This document shows, one piece after another, positions 56,521 to 64,000 of a stretch of DNA of 64,000 nt. The position numbers were made by a program, and so were the translations under genes. Source of the DNA: JARRQJ01 sp963761035 (GTDB taxonomy: Bacteria; Pseudomonadota; Gammaproteobacteria; DRLM01); NCBI GenBank assembly GCA_963761035.1, contig CAVXFH010000002.1, forward strand, positions 2,108,001 to 2,172,000, written 5' to 3'. Each line of letters starts with the position of its first letter. Position 1 is the stretch's first letter. The notes below the pieces were generated by a model. That model saw only the letters and a list, made by a program, of their open reading frames with translations. It did not search any database and had not been told where the DNA came from.

Positions 56521-57213
56521 CTAACTTTGCCCGTCGATCAGGCGGTATTCGATGGGCAACACCATATCAAAGTGCCGTCCGTCGAGCCAGCCAGCGGCCT
56601 TGGGTAGCGCAGTAATCTGGGTGAGCGCGGTAAGTGCGGCGCTGTCCAGCAGGCGATAGCCGGAGGAATGGGCGATGCGCACATGGCTCAAGCGGCCGTC
56701 GGCCTCCACGCGCAGGCCGACTTGCACTTGTCCCTGCCAACCGTTGCGGCGCGCCATCAGGGGGTAGGTGAAGTGCGGGGCGAGCGCATCGCGCAACAGG
56801 CTCTCGAGTTGGGATAACGGCATAGTGTGGTCGGTCGGTTGCGCTTCAACCGGCGCTTTGTTTTCCCGTGCAACCCCGGCGTCCCTTGAGGGTGGTGGAG
56901 TGTCAGGGTTATCGAGTGGAGGGCGAGGATGTTCCGCTATCTCCGGACTTTCCTGCGCCGTTTTGGATGGAGAGACACTTTGCGGCATCCGCCGCGCCGA
57001 GTTGCGCGGCGGTTGGGGACGAGCGGTATGCATACTGCCTGATGCGCCGTCGCGGCGGGGAGACGAGGGCGCCGTATTGGGCGCCGCGCCTAGCGAGACG
57101 GTCAAGGTGGCGGGAAAGAGCAGTGGCCGTACATTGTCATTGCTCAGCGCGGCCAGCACGCTCAGATGCAGAGCGGCGGAGAGCAAGACAAAGCGGCTCA
57201 TACCCGTGTCCAT
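56521..57213 (-). CDS. tonB: TonB energy-transducer protein
   Basis: 230 residues: N-terminal membrane anchor (about 5-20), a long Pro/Ala/Arg-rich linker (about 45-130), and a C-terminal TonB domain with YPLMARRNGWQGQVQVGLRVEADGRLSHVRIAHSSGYRLLDSAAL. The last part, ALPKAAGWLDGRHFDMVLPIEYRL, is typical of TonB tails. It is one base from the btuB stop and so dedicated to the B12 receptor. ExbB/ExbD are not in the window. Confidence 0.9.
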   Translation of the reverse strand: MDTGMSRFVLLSAALHLSVLAALSNDNVRPLLFPATLTVSLGAAPNTAPSSPRRDGASGSMHTARPQPPRNSARRMPQSVSPSKTAQESPEIAEHPRPPLDNPDTPPPSRDAGVARENKAPVEAQPTDHTMPLSQLESLLRDALAPHFTYPLMARRNGWQGQVQVGLRVEADGRLSHVRIAHSSGYRLLDSAALTALTQITALPKAAGWLDGRHFDMVLPIEYRLIDGQS

Positions 57214-57214
57214 A

Positions 57215-58996
57215 TCAGATTTTGTATCCGTAGCGCAGTTCTACATACAGGGAGCGTTCCGCGGTATTGTAACCGTCGGCCAGGGTGTACTTTTTATCGG
57301 TGATATTTTCCACCCGGCCCTGCAGCGTCCATTGCGGGGTGAGCCGGGTCTGCGCAGTAAGATTCAGCAAAGCATAGCCGGCATCGTAGGTCGTGCTGAA
57401 CGGTGAATCCTTGCGCTGGCCGGTGGCCAGCCAGTCCACGCCGACACGGTAACGGCCCGCATCGTAGAACAGCGAGGCGGTAAGCGTGCGCTTGGCGCGG
57501 CGCGCCAGCGGCTCGCCGCTTACCTCGTCCCTGGGATCCTGGGCGATGGCTTCGATATGCGCGCCCCAGGGCCGCGCTTGAATATCGTAACTGGCCTCGA
57601 TGCCGTGGATGCGGGCGCGGCCGATGTTCATCAGCTTGCTGGTGGCGAGGTCGTATTCGATAAGGTTCTTGATGCGGTTGTCGAATGCGCTTAGCGCCAG
57701 GGATTGATTATTATTCAATTGATGATGCAGGCCCAGCTCAATGTTGCGCGAGGTCTCCGGCTTGAGATTGGGATCGCCGCCGAAACCGAAGCGGTCAGTG
57801 GCGTCCGGTGCGCGGAAGGCGGTGCCGACGGCGGCGCTGAAGCGGGTGCGCTGACTGAAATGATAGCCGTATTCGCCGTCCCAGGTGGCGTGTTGGCCGA
57901 AGGCGTCGTTGTCGCTGTATCGTGTCGCCAGCAATAGGCGATGTTGACCGAGGGTCATATCGTCTTGCGCGTATAAGGCCTTGGTCTCGGTCTTGTCGCT
58001 GAAGCCGCTGCCAAACACGCTGCTCGAGGTGTGCTCTCGCGCGAAATAGAGTCCGGCGGTGAGGAGCTGAGCGGCGTTGAGCTGCAGGTTGTTCTGCCAG
58101 TCGAGTGTGTCGCGGCGGGTATGGTCGTAGTCGCTGCTCTGATTTTGATCGATGTCGTCCACCGCCCGGCTGAGGTGTAGGGCGGTGGTCCAGTTATCCT
58201 GGGGCGCGGCATCCACCTTTAAAGCAGTGACGCGGTTGGCGTAGTCTTCCGACAGCGGGGCGAGAGAAAAATCGAGGTAATCGCTGGTCCCGCCCGCCTG
58301 CCAGTGGCTCAGCTCCACGTTGGTGCCGCCGAAGCGTTTGCCGCCGTAAAGATTGATGCTGCGGTTGTCGTAGCCGTTGTTGATAGCGGAGGCGGTTTGG
58401 CTGGGAAAGCCCGCGGTGTCGGTATAGCCGACGTCGATGCCGGCGCGATAATCGTCGCCGCCTTTGTGCAAGCCGGCGCCGGCCTTGCGCGTGTCGTAGC
58501 GACCGGCGCCGAGGTAGGCGCTGCCGTCCAGGCCGGAAACGTTGCGGCGGGTGATGATGTTGATGACGCCGCCCACCGCATCGGAGCCGTAGAGGGCGGA
58601 ACGCGGACCTTTGACGATTTCGATGCGTTCGATGAGGTCGGGGTCGATGTTCTGTAAGGGTGCGCCGCCGAGGGTGCCGGGATTGATCTTGACGCCATCC
58701 ACCATTACCAGTACATGGTTGCTCTCGGCGCCGCGGATGAACAGTGATGCCGGTTGGCCCGGACCACCATTGCGGGCAATATCCAGGCCGGCGTGTTCGC
58801 GCAATAAATCGGCAATGTCCGTGGCCTGGCTTTGTACGATTTGTTCTCTATCGATGACGATCACCGAGGCCAAGGATTCATCCGCGATCTGGGCGGTACG
58901 GGTCGCGGTGATGATGATGGGTTGCTCGGCCGCAACGGCCGTACCGGAGATAACCAACAAACCGGCGGCGAAGGGCCGCAGCGTAAAATGAGGCAT
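57215..58996 (-). CDS. btuB: TonB-dependent vitamin B12 receptor BtuB
   Basis: 593-residue outer-membrane receptor. A signal peptide (about 1-21) is followed by a TonB box-like IIITATRT, and a plug domain (about 35-150) with SVIVIDREQIVQSQATDIADLLREHAGLDIARNGGPGQPASLFIRG. A barrel ends in the aromatic YVELRYGYKI. The shorter-than-E. coli length (614) is normal. AAGGAAG lies six bases before the start. It is preceded by a cobalamin riboswitch on the same strand and is first in a btuB-tonB-adenosyltransferase operon. Confidence 0.93.
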   Translation of the reverse strand: MPHFTLRPFAAGLLVISGTAVAAEQPIIITATRTAQIADESLASVIVIDREQIVQSQATDIADLLREHAGLDIARNGGPGQPASLFIRGAESNHVLVMVDGVKINPGTLGGAPLQNIDPDLIERIEIVKGPRSALYGSDAVGGVINIITRRNVSGLDGSAYLGAGRYDTRKAGAGLHKGGDDYRAGIDVGYTDTAGFPSQTASAINNGYDNRSINLYGGKRFGGTNVELSHWQAGGTSDYLDFSLAPLSEDYANRVTALKVDAAPQDNWTTALHLSRAVDDIDQNQSSDYDHTRRDTLDWQNNLQLNAAQLLTAGLYFAREHTSSSVFGSGFSDKTETKALYAQDDMTLGQHRLLLATRYSDNDAFGQHATWDGEYGYHFSQRTRFSAAVGTAFRAPDATDRFGFGGDPNLKPETSRNIELGLHHQLNNNQSLALSAFDNRIKNLIEYDLATSKLMNIGRARIHGIEASYDIQARPWGAHIEAIAQDPRDEVSGEPLARRAKRTLTASLFYDAGRYRVGVDWLATGQRKDSPFSTTYDAGYALLNLTAQTRLTPQWTLQGRVENITDKKYTLADGYNTAERSLYVELRYGYKI

Positions 58997-59124
58997 GAGT
59001 TCTTCCTTTTTGTGATGCGCACACCCGCGCGGATAAAATCATCAGCGAAGGGGGAAGAACGGCAAGGAGGCAAGAGATCGGCCCGCTCGCGCATTGCCCA
59101 CCGCAACGCTGAACTTACTCAATC

Positions 59125-59318
59125 TCAGGCCGGTCTCCGGGCTCGTGAGCGGACCATAATTGAATAATGGCCCGGCGGATCGCCTTCCCACGCTATGCGC
59201 AGTGGCTTACTGATCCGTCTACTCTCACCTACCGTTGCGGGGGCAGCGCCGGAATGGTTCCGTGGAACGCACCGGCTTCCCGTTTAATCCACCCCGTGAA
59301 AGGGGAGGAACACCTGCG
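59125..59318 (-). ncRNA. Cobalamin riboswitch upstream of btuB
   Basis: On the minus strand the element reads caggtgttcctcccc, then the conserved gggaagccggtgcg, CGGCGCTGCCCCCGCAACGGTA, the GCCACTG box, gggaaggcga and the terminal B12 box GCCCGGAGACCGGCCTG. It lies about 130-320 bases before btuB and should shut off expression when B12 is plentiful, probably through the segment between 59000 and 59125. Confidence 0.94.
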
Positions 59319-59433
59319 ATTTGAAGCAAGGGCAATGTACGGCGCCGGTGCGGTACTGTCAAGGGCGGGCATCGGCGCGAGGGTGCTGCTACTATTAACG
59401 GAGAAAATACCCTAATGATAATCGAGTCGGATC

Positions 59434-60390
59434 GTGCCACAGACGTATTACCAGGATCTTCCTCATGGCATCACCACCATCGATACCGGCTATTGCCGGC
59501 CCGGTTTCGATGCCAGTCATTTGTTGATCGAGAAAGACCAGGCCGCCCTGGTGGACGCGGGCACCGTCTTTTCCGTGCCGCGCTTGTTGCGCGTATTGGG
59601 TGATAAAGGTATAGCCTACGAGGCGGTGCGCTACGTGATGGTGACCCATGTGCATCTCGATCATGCCGGCGGCGCCGGGGCCTTGCTGTACCACCTGCCC
59701 AATGCGCAGCTGGTAGTCCATCCCCGCGGCGCGCCGCATATGATCGATCCCGCGAAATTGATCGCGGGCGCGACGGCGGTGTACGGCGAGAAGCGGTTTC
59801 GCGATCTATACGGCGATGTCGTACCGGTGGCGGCAGAGCGGGTGATTGAGGCGGCGGATAATTTTGAATTGATGTTCAACGGACGGCCGCTGTTGTTTCT
59901 GGATACGCCGGGGCATGCGCGCCATCACTATTGCATTTACGACGCCGCCAGCCGCGGTGTCTTCAGCGGCGATACCTTCGGTTTGTCTTATCGCGACTTC
60001 GATAGCGGCGCAGGTCCGTTCATTTTTCCCACCACCACTCCGGTGCAATTCGACCCGGAGGCGCTGCATGCCTCTATTGAGCGCCTGCTCAGCTTCAACC
60101 CTGAACGCATGTATCTCACCCATTATGGCTGTGTCAAAAACCTTCCGCGCCTGGCGGCGCAATTGCATGGCATGATCGACGACTTCGTCGGTTTGGCGCG
60201 CGTGGCGGCCACTGTGGGAGAAGATCGCCACGCGGTGTTGGTGGCGGGCTTGAATCGCATGCTGGTGAGCGCGCTACAGGCGCACGGCTGCAGCCTCGCC
60301 GCAACCAAGCTCTCGGAACTGTTGGCGGTGGATGTGGAGTTGAACGCCCAGGGCCTGGAAATCTGGTTGGACAAGGGTTCCGCTGCGTAA
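59434..60390 (+). CDS. MBL-fold metallo-hydrolase
   Basis: 318-residue metallo-beta-lactamase fold protein. The metal motif is THVHLDHAGGAGALL (HxHxDH). Later ligands are in DTPGHARHHYCIYD (His), FSGDTFGLSYRD (Asp) and YLTHYGCVKNLPRL (His). GTG 59434 starts it; the ribosome site is weak. It is divergent from the btuB operon, with the riboswitch in between. No substrate can be assigned; it may be a glyoxalase II-like or quorum-quenching type enzyme. Confidence 0.87.
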   Translation: MPQTYYQDLPHGITTIDTGYCRPGFDASHLLIEKDQAALVDAGTVFSVPRLLRVLGDKGIAYEAVRYVMVTHVHLDHAGGAGALLYHLPNAQLVVHPRGAPHMIDPAKLIAGATAVYGEKRFRDLYGDVVPVAAERVIEAADNFELMFNGRPLLFLDTPGHARHHYCIYDAASRGVFSGDTFGLSYRDFDSGAGPFIFPTTTPVQFDPEALHASIERLLSFNPERMYLTHYGCVKNLPRLAAQLHGMIDDFVGLARVAATVGEDRHAVLVAGLNRMLVSALQAHGCSLAATKLSELLAVDVELNAQGLEIWLDKGSAA

Positions 60391-60434
60391 CTATTCGCCG
60401 GGTCCGGCGGAGCGGCGTTATAAGACAAGAAAAT

Positions 60435-61733
60435 CTATTTCTTGGGCGAGGGAAGCCCCCGGTCGAAGACGACATTTCCCATGAGGATGGTCATGACCGT
60501 GCGGCCCCTGAACTGCCAGCCGGCGAAAGGGGTATTGTGTCCGCGGCTGCGCATGTTTTCCGGCATCAAGTCCCATTGCTCGGTCGGCGCGAATAGACAC
60601 AGGTCCGCGATGGCGCCAATGCCGAGCGTGCCGGCTTCTATCCTAAGCAGACGCGCCGGTTGATATGTCAGGCGCGCGATGACCTCCGACAGGCTCAGCA
60701 CCTTGTCTTCCACCAGTCTTAAGCTGAGAGGCAGCAAGCTTTCCAGGGCGGAGATCCCCGGCGCCGTGGCGGCGAAGGGCGCTAATTTTGCGTCTGCTTC
60801 GTGGGGTTGGTGGTCAGAACAGACGGCTTGCAGGGTGCCTTTGGCGAGGCCGTCGCGCAGGCCGTCGCGATCGCGCTGGGTGCGCAGCGGCGGCAGCACA
60901 TGGCACTGGCTGTTAAAGTCGCTGATGTCGATTTCGGTGAGATGCAGATGATGGGCGCTTACGTCGGCACTGACCGGCAGGCCGTCATATTGGGCGCGCG
61001 CCACCATGCGCACCGCTTGGGCGGTGGACAAGCGGCAGAAATGGGCGCGCACGCCGGTTTGTTGTATCAAGGCAAGATCGCGGGCCACGGCCACGGTCTC
61101 CGCCGCCTCCGGAATACCCGGCAAACCCAAGCGGCTGGCCACTTGACCCTCGTGCACGCAGCCGTGATTACTGAGCGAGGGGTCCTCGGCGTGGAGAAAG
61201 ACGGTCATATCGTGGGTGGCGGCATATTCCATGGCGCGGCGCATCACCAGGGTATTGGCGATGGAACGCCGGGCATTAGCAATGCCGATGCAGCCGGCCG
61301 TTTTCAAGGCGCCCATCTCGCTGAGCTGGGTACCTTCAAGTCCTTGGGTCATGGCGCCCAGGGTCAAGACCCGCGCCTGGCCGACGGACCGGGCGCGCTG
61401 CTGAATGAGGTTCGCCACCGCCGGGGTGTCGATCACCGGATCGGTATCCGGGGGACACACCAGGGTAGTTATCCCGGCGCTGGCGGCGGCGGCGGTCTCG
61501 CTGGCAATGGTGGCCTTGTGTTCCTCACCCGGTTCGCATAGTCGCGCGCCAAGGTCGATCAGGCCGGGACAGACCACCTGGCCGCTGGCGTCGATGGTAC
61601 GGTCGGCGTGAAATTTGTCAGGTCCGCTACCCACGGCAACGATGCGGCCATCGGCGATCCACAGGTCCTGGATCGCATCCACGTTATTGGCGGGGTCGAT
61701 CACCCGGCCATGACGAACCCACAGGCGCATCAT
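60435..61733 (-). CDS. pyrX: Noncatalytic dihydroorotase-like protein PyrX (PyrC')
   Basis: 432-residue amidohydrolase-fold partner of aspartate carbamoyltransferase. The metal-binding HxH normally found in DxHVHLR is absent; the site reads LIDLGARLCEPGEEHK. The later HxH-like histidines are partly kept (SADVSAHHLHLTEIDIS). It overlaps pyrB by four bases (ATGA), as in pseudomonad PyrB-PyrX complexes, where PyrX is structural and inactive. An active dihydroorotase should be elsewhere in the genome. Confidence 0.9.
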   Translation of the reverse strand: MMRLWVRHGRVIDPANNVDAIQDLWIADGRIVAVGSGPDKFHADRTIDASGQVVCPGLIDLGARLCEPGEEHKATIASETAAAASAGITTLVCPPDTDPVIDTPAVANLIQQRARSVGQARVLTLGAMTQGLEGTQLSEMGALKTAGCIGIANARRSIANTLVMRRAMEYAATHDMTVFLHAEDPSLSNHGCVHEGQVASRLGLPGIPEAAETVAVARDLALIQQTGVRAHFCRLSTAQAVRMVARAQYDGLPVSADVSAHHLHLTEIDISDFNSQCHVLPPLRTQRDRDGLRDGLAKGTLQAVCSDHQPHEADAKLAPFAATAPGISALESLLPLSLRLVEDKVLSLSEVIARLTYQPARLLRIEAGTLGIGAIADLCLFAPTEQWDLMPENMRSRGHNTPFAGWQFRGRTVMTILMGNVVFDRGLPSPKK

Positions 61734-62707
61734 GCGCTCCTCCCTTCGACGAAGGGGGTGCTGCCCATGGTCATGGCCATCACCGCCATGCGCACCGCGA
61801 TGCCGTGGGTGACCTGTTGCAGGATCACCGAGCGCGGGCCGTCGGCCACGCCGGAGGCGATCTCCACGCCGCGATTGATGGGGCCGGGGTGCATGATCAT
61901 GGCGTCGGGCTTGGCCTGCGCCAGTTTTTCCTCGGTGAGGCCGTAGAGCTGGAAATATTCATGTTCGCTGGGCAGCAGCGCACCCTGCATACGCTCATGC
62001 TGGAGACGCAGGGCGATCACCACGTCGACATCGCGCAGGCCCCGGCACAGGTCGTGATAGACATGCACGCCCAAGGTCTCGACCTCTTTGGGGACGAGGG
62101 TCTTGGGGGCGATGATCCGCACCTCGTTGACGCCCAGCGTGGTAAGGGCGTTGATCTGGGAGCGCGCCACCCGCGAGTGTTGGATATCGCCGACGATGGC
62201 CACCGTCAGCGGCGCGAACTCGCCCTTGACGCGGCGGATGGTGAACATGTCGAGCATGGCCTGGGTGGGATGGGCATGGCGTCCGTCGCCGGCGTTGATC
62301 ACGTGGACGTGGGGCTGTACATGTTCAGCGATGAAGTGGGCGGCGCCGCTGTCGCCGTGGCGTACGACGAACATATCGCAGTACATGGCTTCCAGATTTT
62401 GCAAGGTATCCAGCAGCGTCTCGCCTTTAACGGTGGACGAGGCGTTGATATTGACGTTGAGCACGTCCGCGGACAGGCGTTTCGCCGCCAGTTCAAAGGT
62501 GACGCGGGTGCGGGTACTGGCCTCGAAGAACAGATTGACGATGGTCTTGCCGCGCAGCAAGGGGACCTTTTTAATCGTTTGTTCGGTGACGCCGGCGAAG
62601 GATTCGGCAAGATCGAGGATGTCCACCAGCATGGACCGTTTAAGTCCCTCTATGCTGAGGAAGTGGCGCAGGCGCCCTTGTTCATCGAGTTGAATGTTGC
62701 GCGGCAT
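61730..62707 (-). CDS. pyrB: Aspartate carbamoyltransferase catalytic subunit
   Basis: First committed step of pyrimidine synthesis. 325 residues with the carbamoyl-phosphate signature FFEASTRTRVTFELA near residue 55, DMFVVRHG, VINAGDGRHAHPTQAMLDMFTI near 135, and the aspartate-binding RLQHERM near 235. The last part, MHPGPINRGVEIASGVADGPRSVILQQV, is also conserved. It is followed by an overlapping pyrX and preceded 81 bases upstream by pyrR. Confidence 0.96.
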   Translation of the reverse strand: MPRNIQLDEQGRLRHFLSIEGLKRSMLVDILDLAESFAGVTEQTIKKVPLLRGKTIVNLFFEASTRTRVTFELAAKRLSADVLNVNINASSTVKGETLLDTLQNLEAMYCDMFVVRHGDSGAAHFIAEHVQPHVHVINAGDGRHAHPTQAMLDMFTIRRVKGEFAPLTVAIVGDIQHSRVARSQINALTTLGVNEVRIIAPKTLVPKEVETLGVHVYHDLCRGLRDVDVVIALRLQHERMQGALLPSEHEYFQLYGLTEEKLAQAKPDAMIMHPGPINRGVEIASGVADGPRSVILQQVTHGIAVRMAVMAMTMGSTPFVEGRSA

Positions 62708-62788
62708 AGTCGTGATGCTTTTTTTCCCTGTCCGTTTTGGCCATCGCCTGCATCTGGCGGCGCATTCTCCTCCGAGTCCCGCGCCTGC

Positions 62789-63289
62789 TCAAGGTGTTTG
62801 TTTGACGCTCAATTGCAGGGGCGACGGCCCCGACAGTTTAACCTGTTCGTGGGCCGATAAGGTCATGACGGACCCCGATACATCCGCCTGAATCGGCAAC
62901 TCCCGTCCGCCCCGGTCCACCAATACCGCCAGGAGCACGGTATCGGGACGGCCGTAATCGAATATTTCGTTTAGGGCCGCGCGGATGGTGCGGCCGGTAT
63001 AGAGCACGTCGTCCACCAGGATGATATGGCGGCCGTCCACCGTGAAGGGCAGATGGGAAGGACGCACCGCGGGATTGAGGCCGATGCGGGTGAAATCGTC
63101 GCGATAAAAGGAGATATCCAATTTACCCAGCGGTTCGTCCAGTTGCAGCAGCCGGTGCAACTGCTCCGCCACCCATACCCCACCGCTGTGAATGCCGATC
63201 ATGAGCGGATCGGCGGCGGCGCGCGCCTCAAGCTTTTGGCGGACCGCCGCCGCCATCTTCTTCAGCATGTTCTCGACGTCGTAATCCAT
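62789..63289 (-). CDS. pyrR: PyrR (uracil phosphoribosyltransferase / pyr regulator family)
   Basis: 166-residue type I phosphoribosyltransferase fold. The PRPP-binding motif HIILVDDVLYTGRTIRAALNEIFD is near residue 95. Flexible-loop residues are in SFYRDDFTRIGLNPAVRPSHLPF. In Gram-positives PyrR binds pyr leader RNA; in proteobacteria it is usually kept as a UPRTase or regulator of unknown mode, and I see no clear attenuator stem between pyrR and pyrB. Two bases separate it from ruvX. Confidence 0.92.
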   Translation of the reverse strand: MDYDVENMLKKMAAAVRQKLEARAAADPLMIGIHSGGVWVAEQLHRLLQLDEPLGKLDISFYRDDFTRIGLNPAVRPSHLPFTVDGRHIILVDDVLYTGRTIRAALNEIFDYGRPDTVLLAVLVDRGGRELPIQADVSGSVMTLSAHEQVKLSGPSPLQLSVKQTP

Positions 63290-63291
63290 GG

Positions 63292-63732
63292 TCAGCGGTT
63301 GGCGCTTTGTTGAGAGAGCCAGGTTTCCAGGATGACCTGCGCGGCGATGCGGTCCAGTGCTTCCTTGGCGGCTCGGCTGTTGGGGGCGGCGCGTCCGCCC
63401 ATGCCGACCGCGATGCGTTGCGCCTCATGGGACGACAGGCGCTCGTCTATGAGATGCACGGGCAGGGCATAGCGCTGGCGCAACTGCTCGGCAAACACTT
63501 GCACTAATGCCGCCAACTCATGTTCGCCGCCATCCATACCGATGGGCAGACCCACTACCAGTTGCGCCGGGCGCCATTCCTTTATCAGGAGGCCGATGGC
63601 CGTCCAATCCGCCTGCGCGTTGTTCGCCCGCAGGGTGGCGAGCGGCCGGGCGCTGCCGGTCAGGGTTTGTCCCACCGCCACGCCGATACGCCGGGTGCCG
63701 AAGTCGAAGCCGAGTACGGTACCGTAGCTCAT
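63292..63732 (-). CDS. ruvX: Holliday junction resolvase RuvX/YqgF family
   Basis: 146-residue RNase H-like fold protein. Motifs: VLGFDFGTRRIGVAVGQ (first acidic residue), PAQLVVGLPIGMDGGEHELA, VHLIDERLSSHEAQRI (Glu), and the final DRIAAQVILETWL (Asp). Members act on junctions or in 16S rRNA 5' processing (YqgF). Its start overlaps the yqgE stop by four bases. Confidence 0.93.
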   Translation of the reverse strand: MSYGTVLGFDFGTRRIGVAVGQTLTGSARPLATLRANNAQADWTAIGLLIKEWRPAQLVVGLPIGMDGGEHELAALVQVFAEQLRQRYALPVHLIDERLSSHEAQRIAVGMGGRAAPNSRAAKEALDRIAAQVILETWLSQQSANR

Positions 63733-64000
63733 GCGTGACCTATCTGATCGGATAGCTGGTTGAGGTCGATGCCCATCAAGGCCGCGGCCGCCTCCCAGCG
63801 TTGTTGCCAGGGAGTGTCGAAGATGACGCGGTTATCGGCCGGACCGCACAACCAGGCGTTGTCCGCCAATTCCTGTTCCAATTGGCCCGCGCCCCAACCA
63901 GCATAGCCCAAGGCCACTAACATTTGTTTGGGGCCCGAACCGGTGGCGATGTTTTCCAGGATGTCCTTGGAGGTGGTAATCCCCAGCGCGTCACTGATGC
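63729..64000 (-). CDS. yqgE: UPF0301 protein YqgE/AlgH, C-terminal part (partial)
   Basis: Frame open to the right edge of the window, giving about 90 C-terminal residues. It reads ISDALGITTSKDILENIA, then GPKQMLVALGYAGWGAGQLEQEL, AWLCGPADNRVIFDTPWQQRWEAAA and a final DQIGHA, all family features of YqgE/AlgH. The N terminus lies beyond 64000. Its stop overlaps the ruvX start, consistent with the yqgE-ruvX-pyrR-pyrB-pyrX order of pseudomonads and related gammaproteobacteria. Confidence 0.92.
   Translation of the reverse strand, partial: ISDALGITTSKDILENIATGSGPKQMLVALGYAGWGAGQLEQELADNAWLCGPADNRVIFDTPWQQRWEAAAALMGIDLNQLSDQIGHA

Overview
The window reads as chromosomal DNA of a gammaproteobacterium. 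Supporting features are the ccmG-ccmH-ccmI order, the ampD-ampE pair, the pyrR-pyrB-pyrX-ruvX-yqgE block at the right end, erpA, and an rrn operon with Ile and Ala tRNAs in the spacer. The many c-type cytochromes, the maturation genes beside them and the propeller/NHL proteins suggest a respiratory, possibly chemolithotrophic or electrode/metal-oxidising lifestyle. That is an inference; no species can be named from the sequence alone.

Layout. (1) 1-9850: cytochrome c maturation (ccmF tail, ccmG, ccmH, ccmI), a TlpA-like lipoprotein, a monoheme cytochrome, two paralogous beta-propeller proteins, and on the other strand an NHL-propeller lipoprotein and a pentaheme cytochrome. Divergent from these is a tri-heme cytochrome whose frame appears to continue, across an A9 run, into three more heme domains. 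(2) 10050-19860: housekeeping genes: argC, a DUF6776-like protein, bactofilin, erpA, citrate synthase, anmK, an M23 peptidase, a PAS-GGDEF protein with a broken response regulator upstream, and tyrS. (3) 19940-25505: rRNA operon with two tandem promoters, boxA sites, 16S, tRNA-Ile, tRNA-Ala, 23S, 5S and a terminator. (4) 25935-29360: uspA, ampD, ampE, a cobC-like phosphatase and btuF.

(5) 29357-49966: a putative genomic island of about 20.6 kb. It is bracketed by two copies of the 5' end of a ROK kinase gene: a 21-codon stub directly after btuF, and the full gene at 49929. Inside are four copies of a ~150 bp repeat, a Lys-rich small protein, and a large set of lipid and envelope genes: psd, two patatins, OMPLA, a PlcP-like phospholipase C with an overlapping glycosyltransferase, a second glycosyltransferase, a DUF2334 protein and an LPG-synthase-like membrane protein. 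A TetR-controlled tripartite efflux operon is also present. Several island genes carry single-base frame breaks, so either this DNA is decaying or the assembly has indel errors.

(6) 49929-64000: ROK kinase, VanZ-like protein, a methyltransferase, a sulfotransferase-like protein, a TPR protein, a 2OG oxygenase, tpm, a chimeric gene remnant, the B12 uptake genes (adenosyltransferase, tonB, btuB) behind a cobalamin riboswitch, an MBL hydrolase, then pyrX, pyrB, pyrR, ruvX and the start-less end of yqgE.

The most interesting items are the cytochrome/propeller/NHL locus with its probable frameshifted hexaheme protein, the ROK-bracketed island, its PlcP-glycosyltransferase lipid-remodelling pair, and the small repeat-bounded cassettes.
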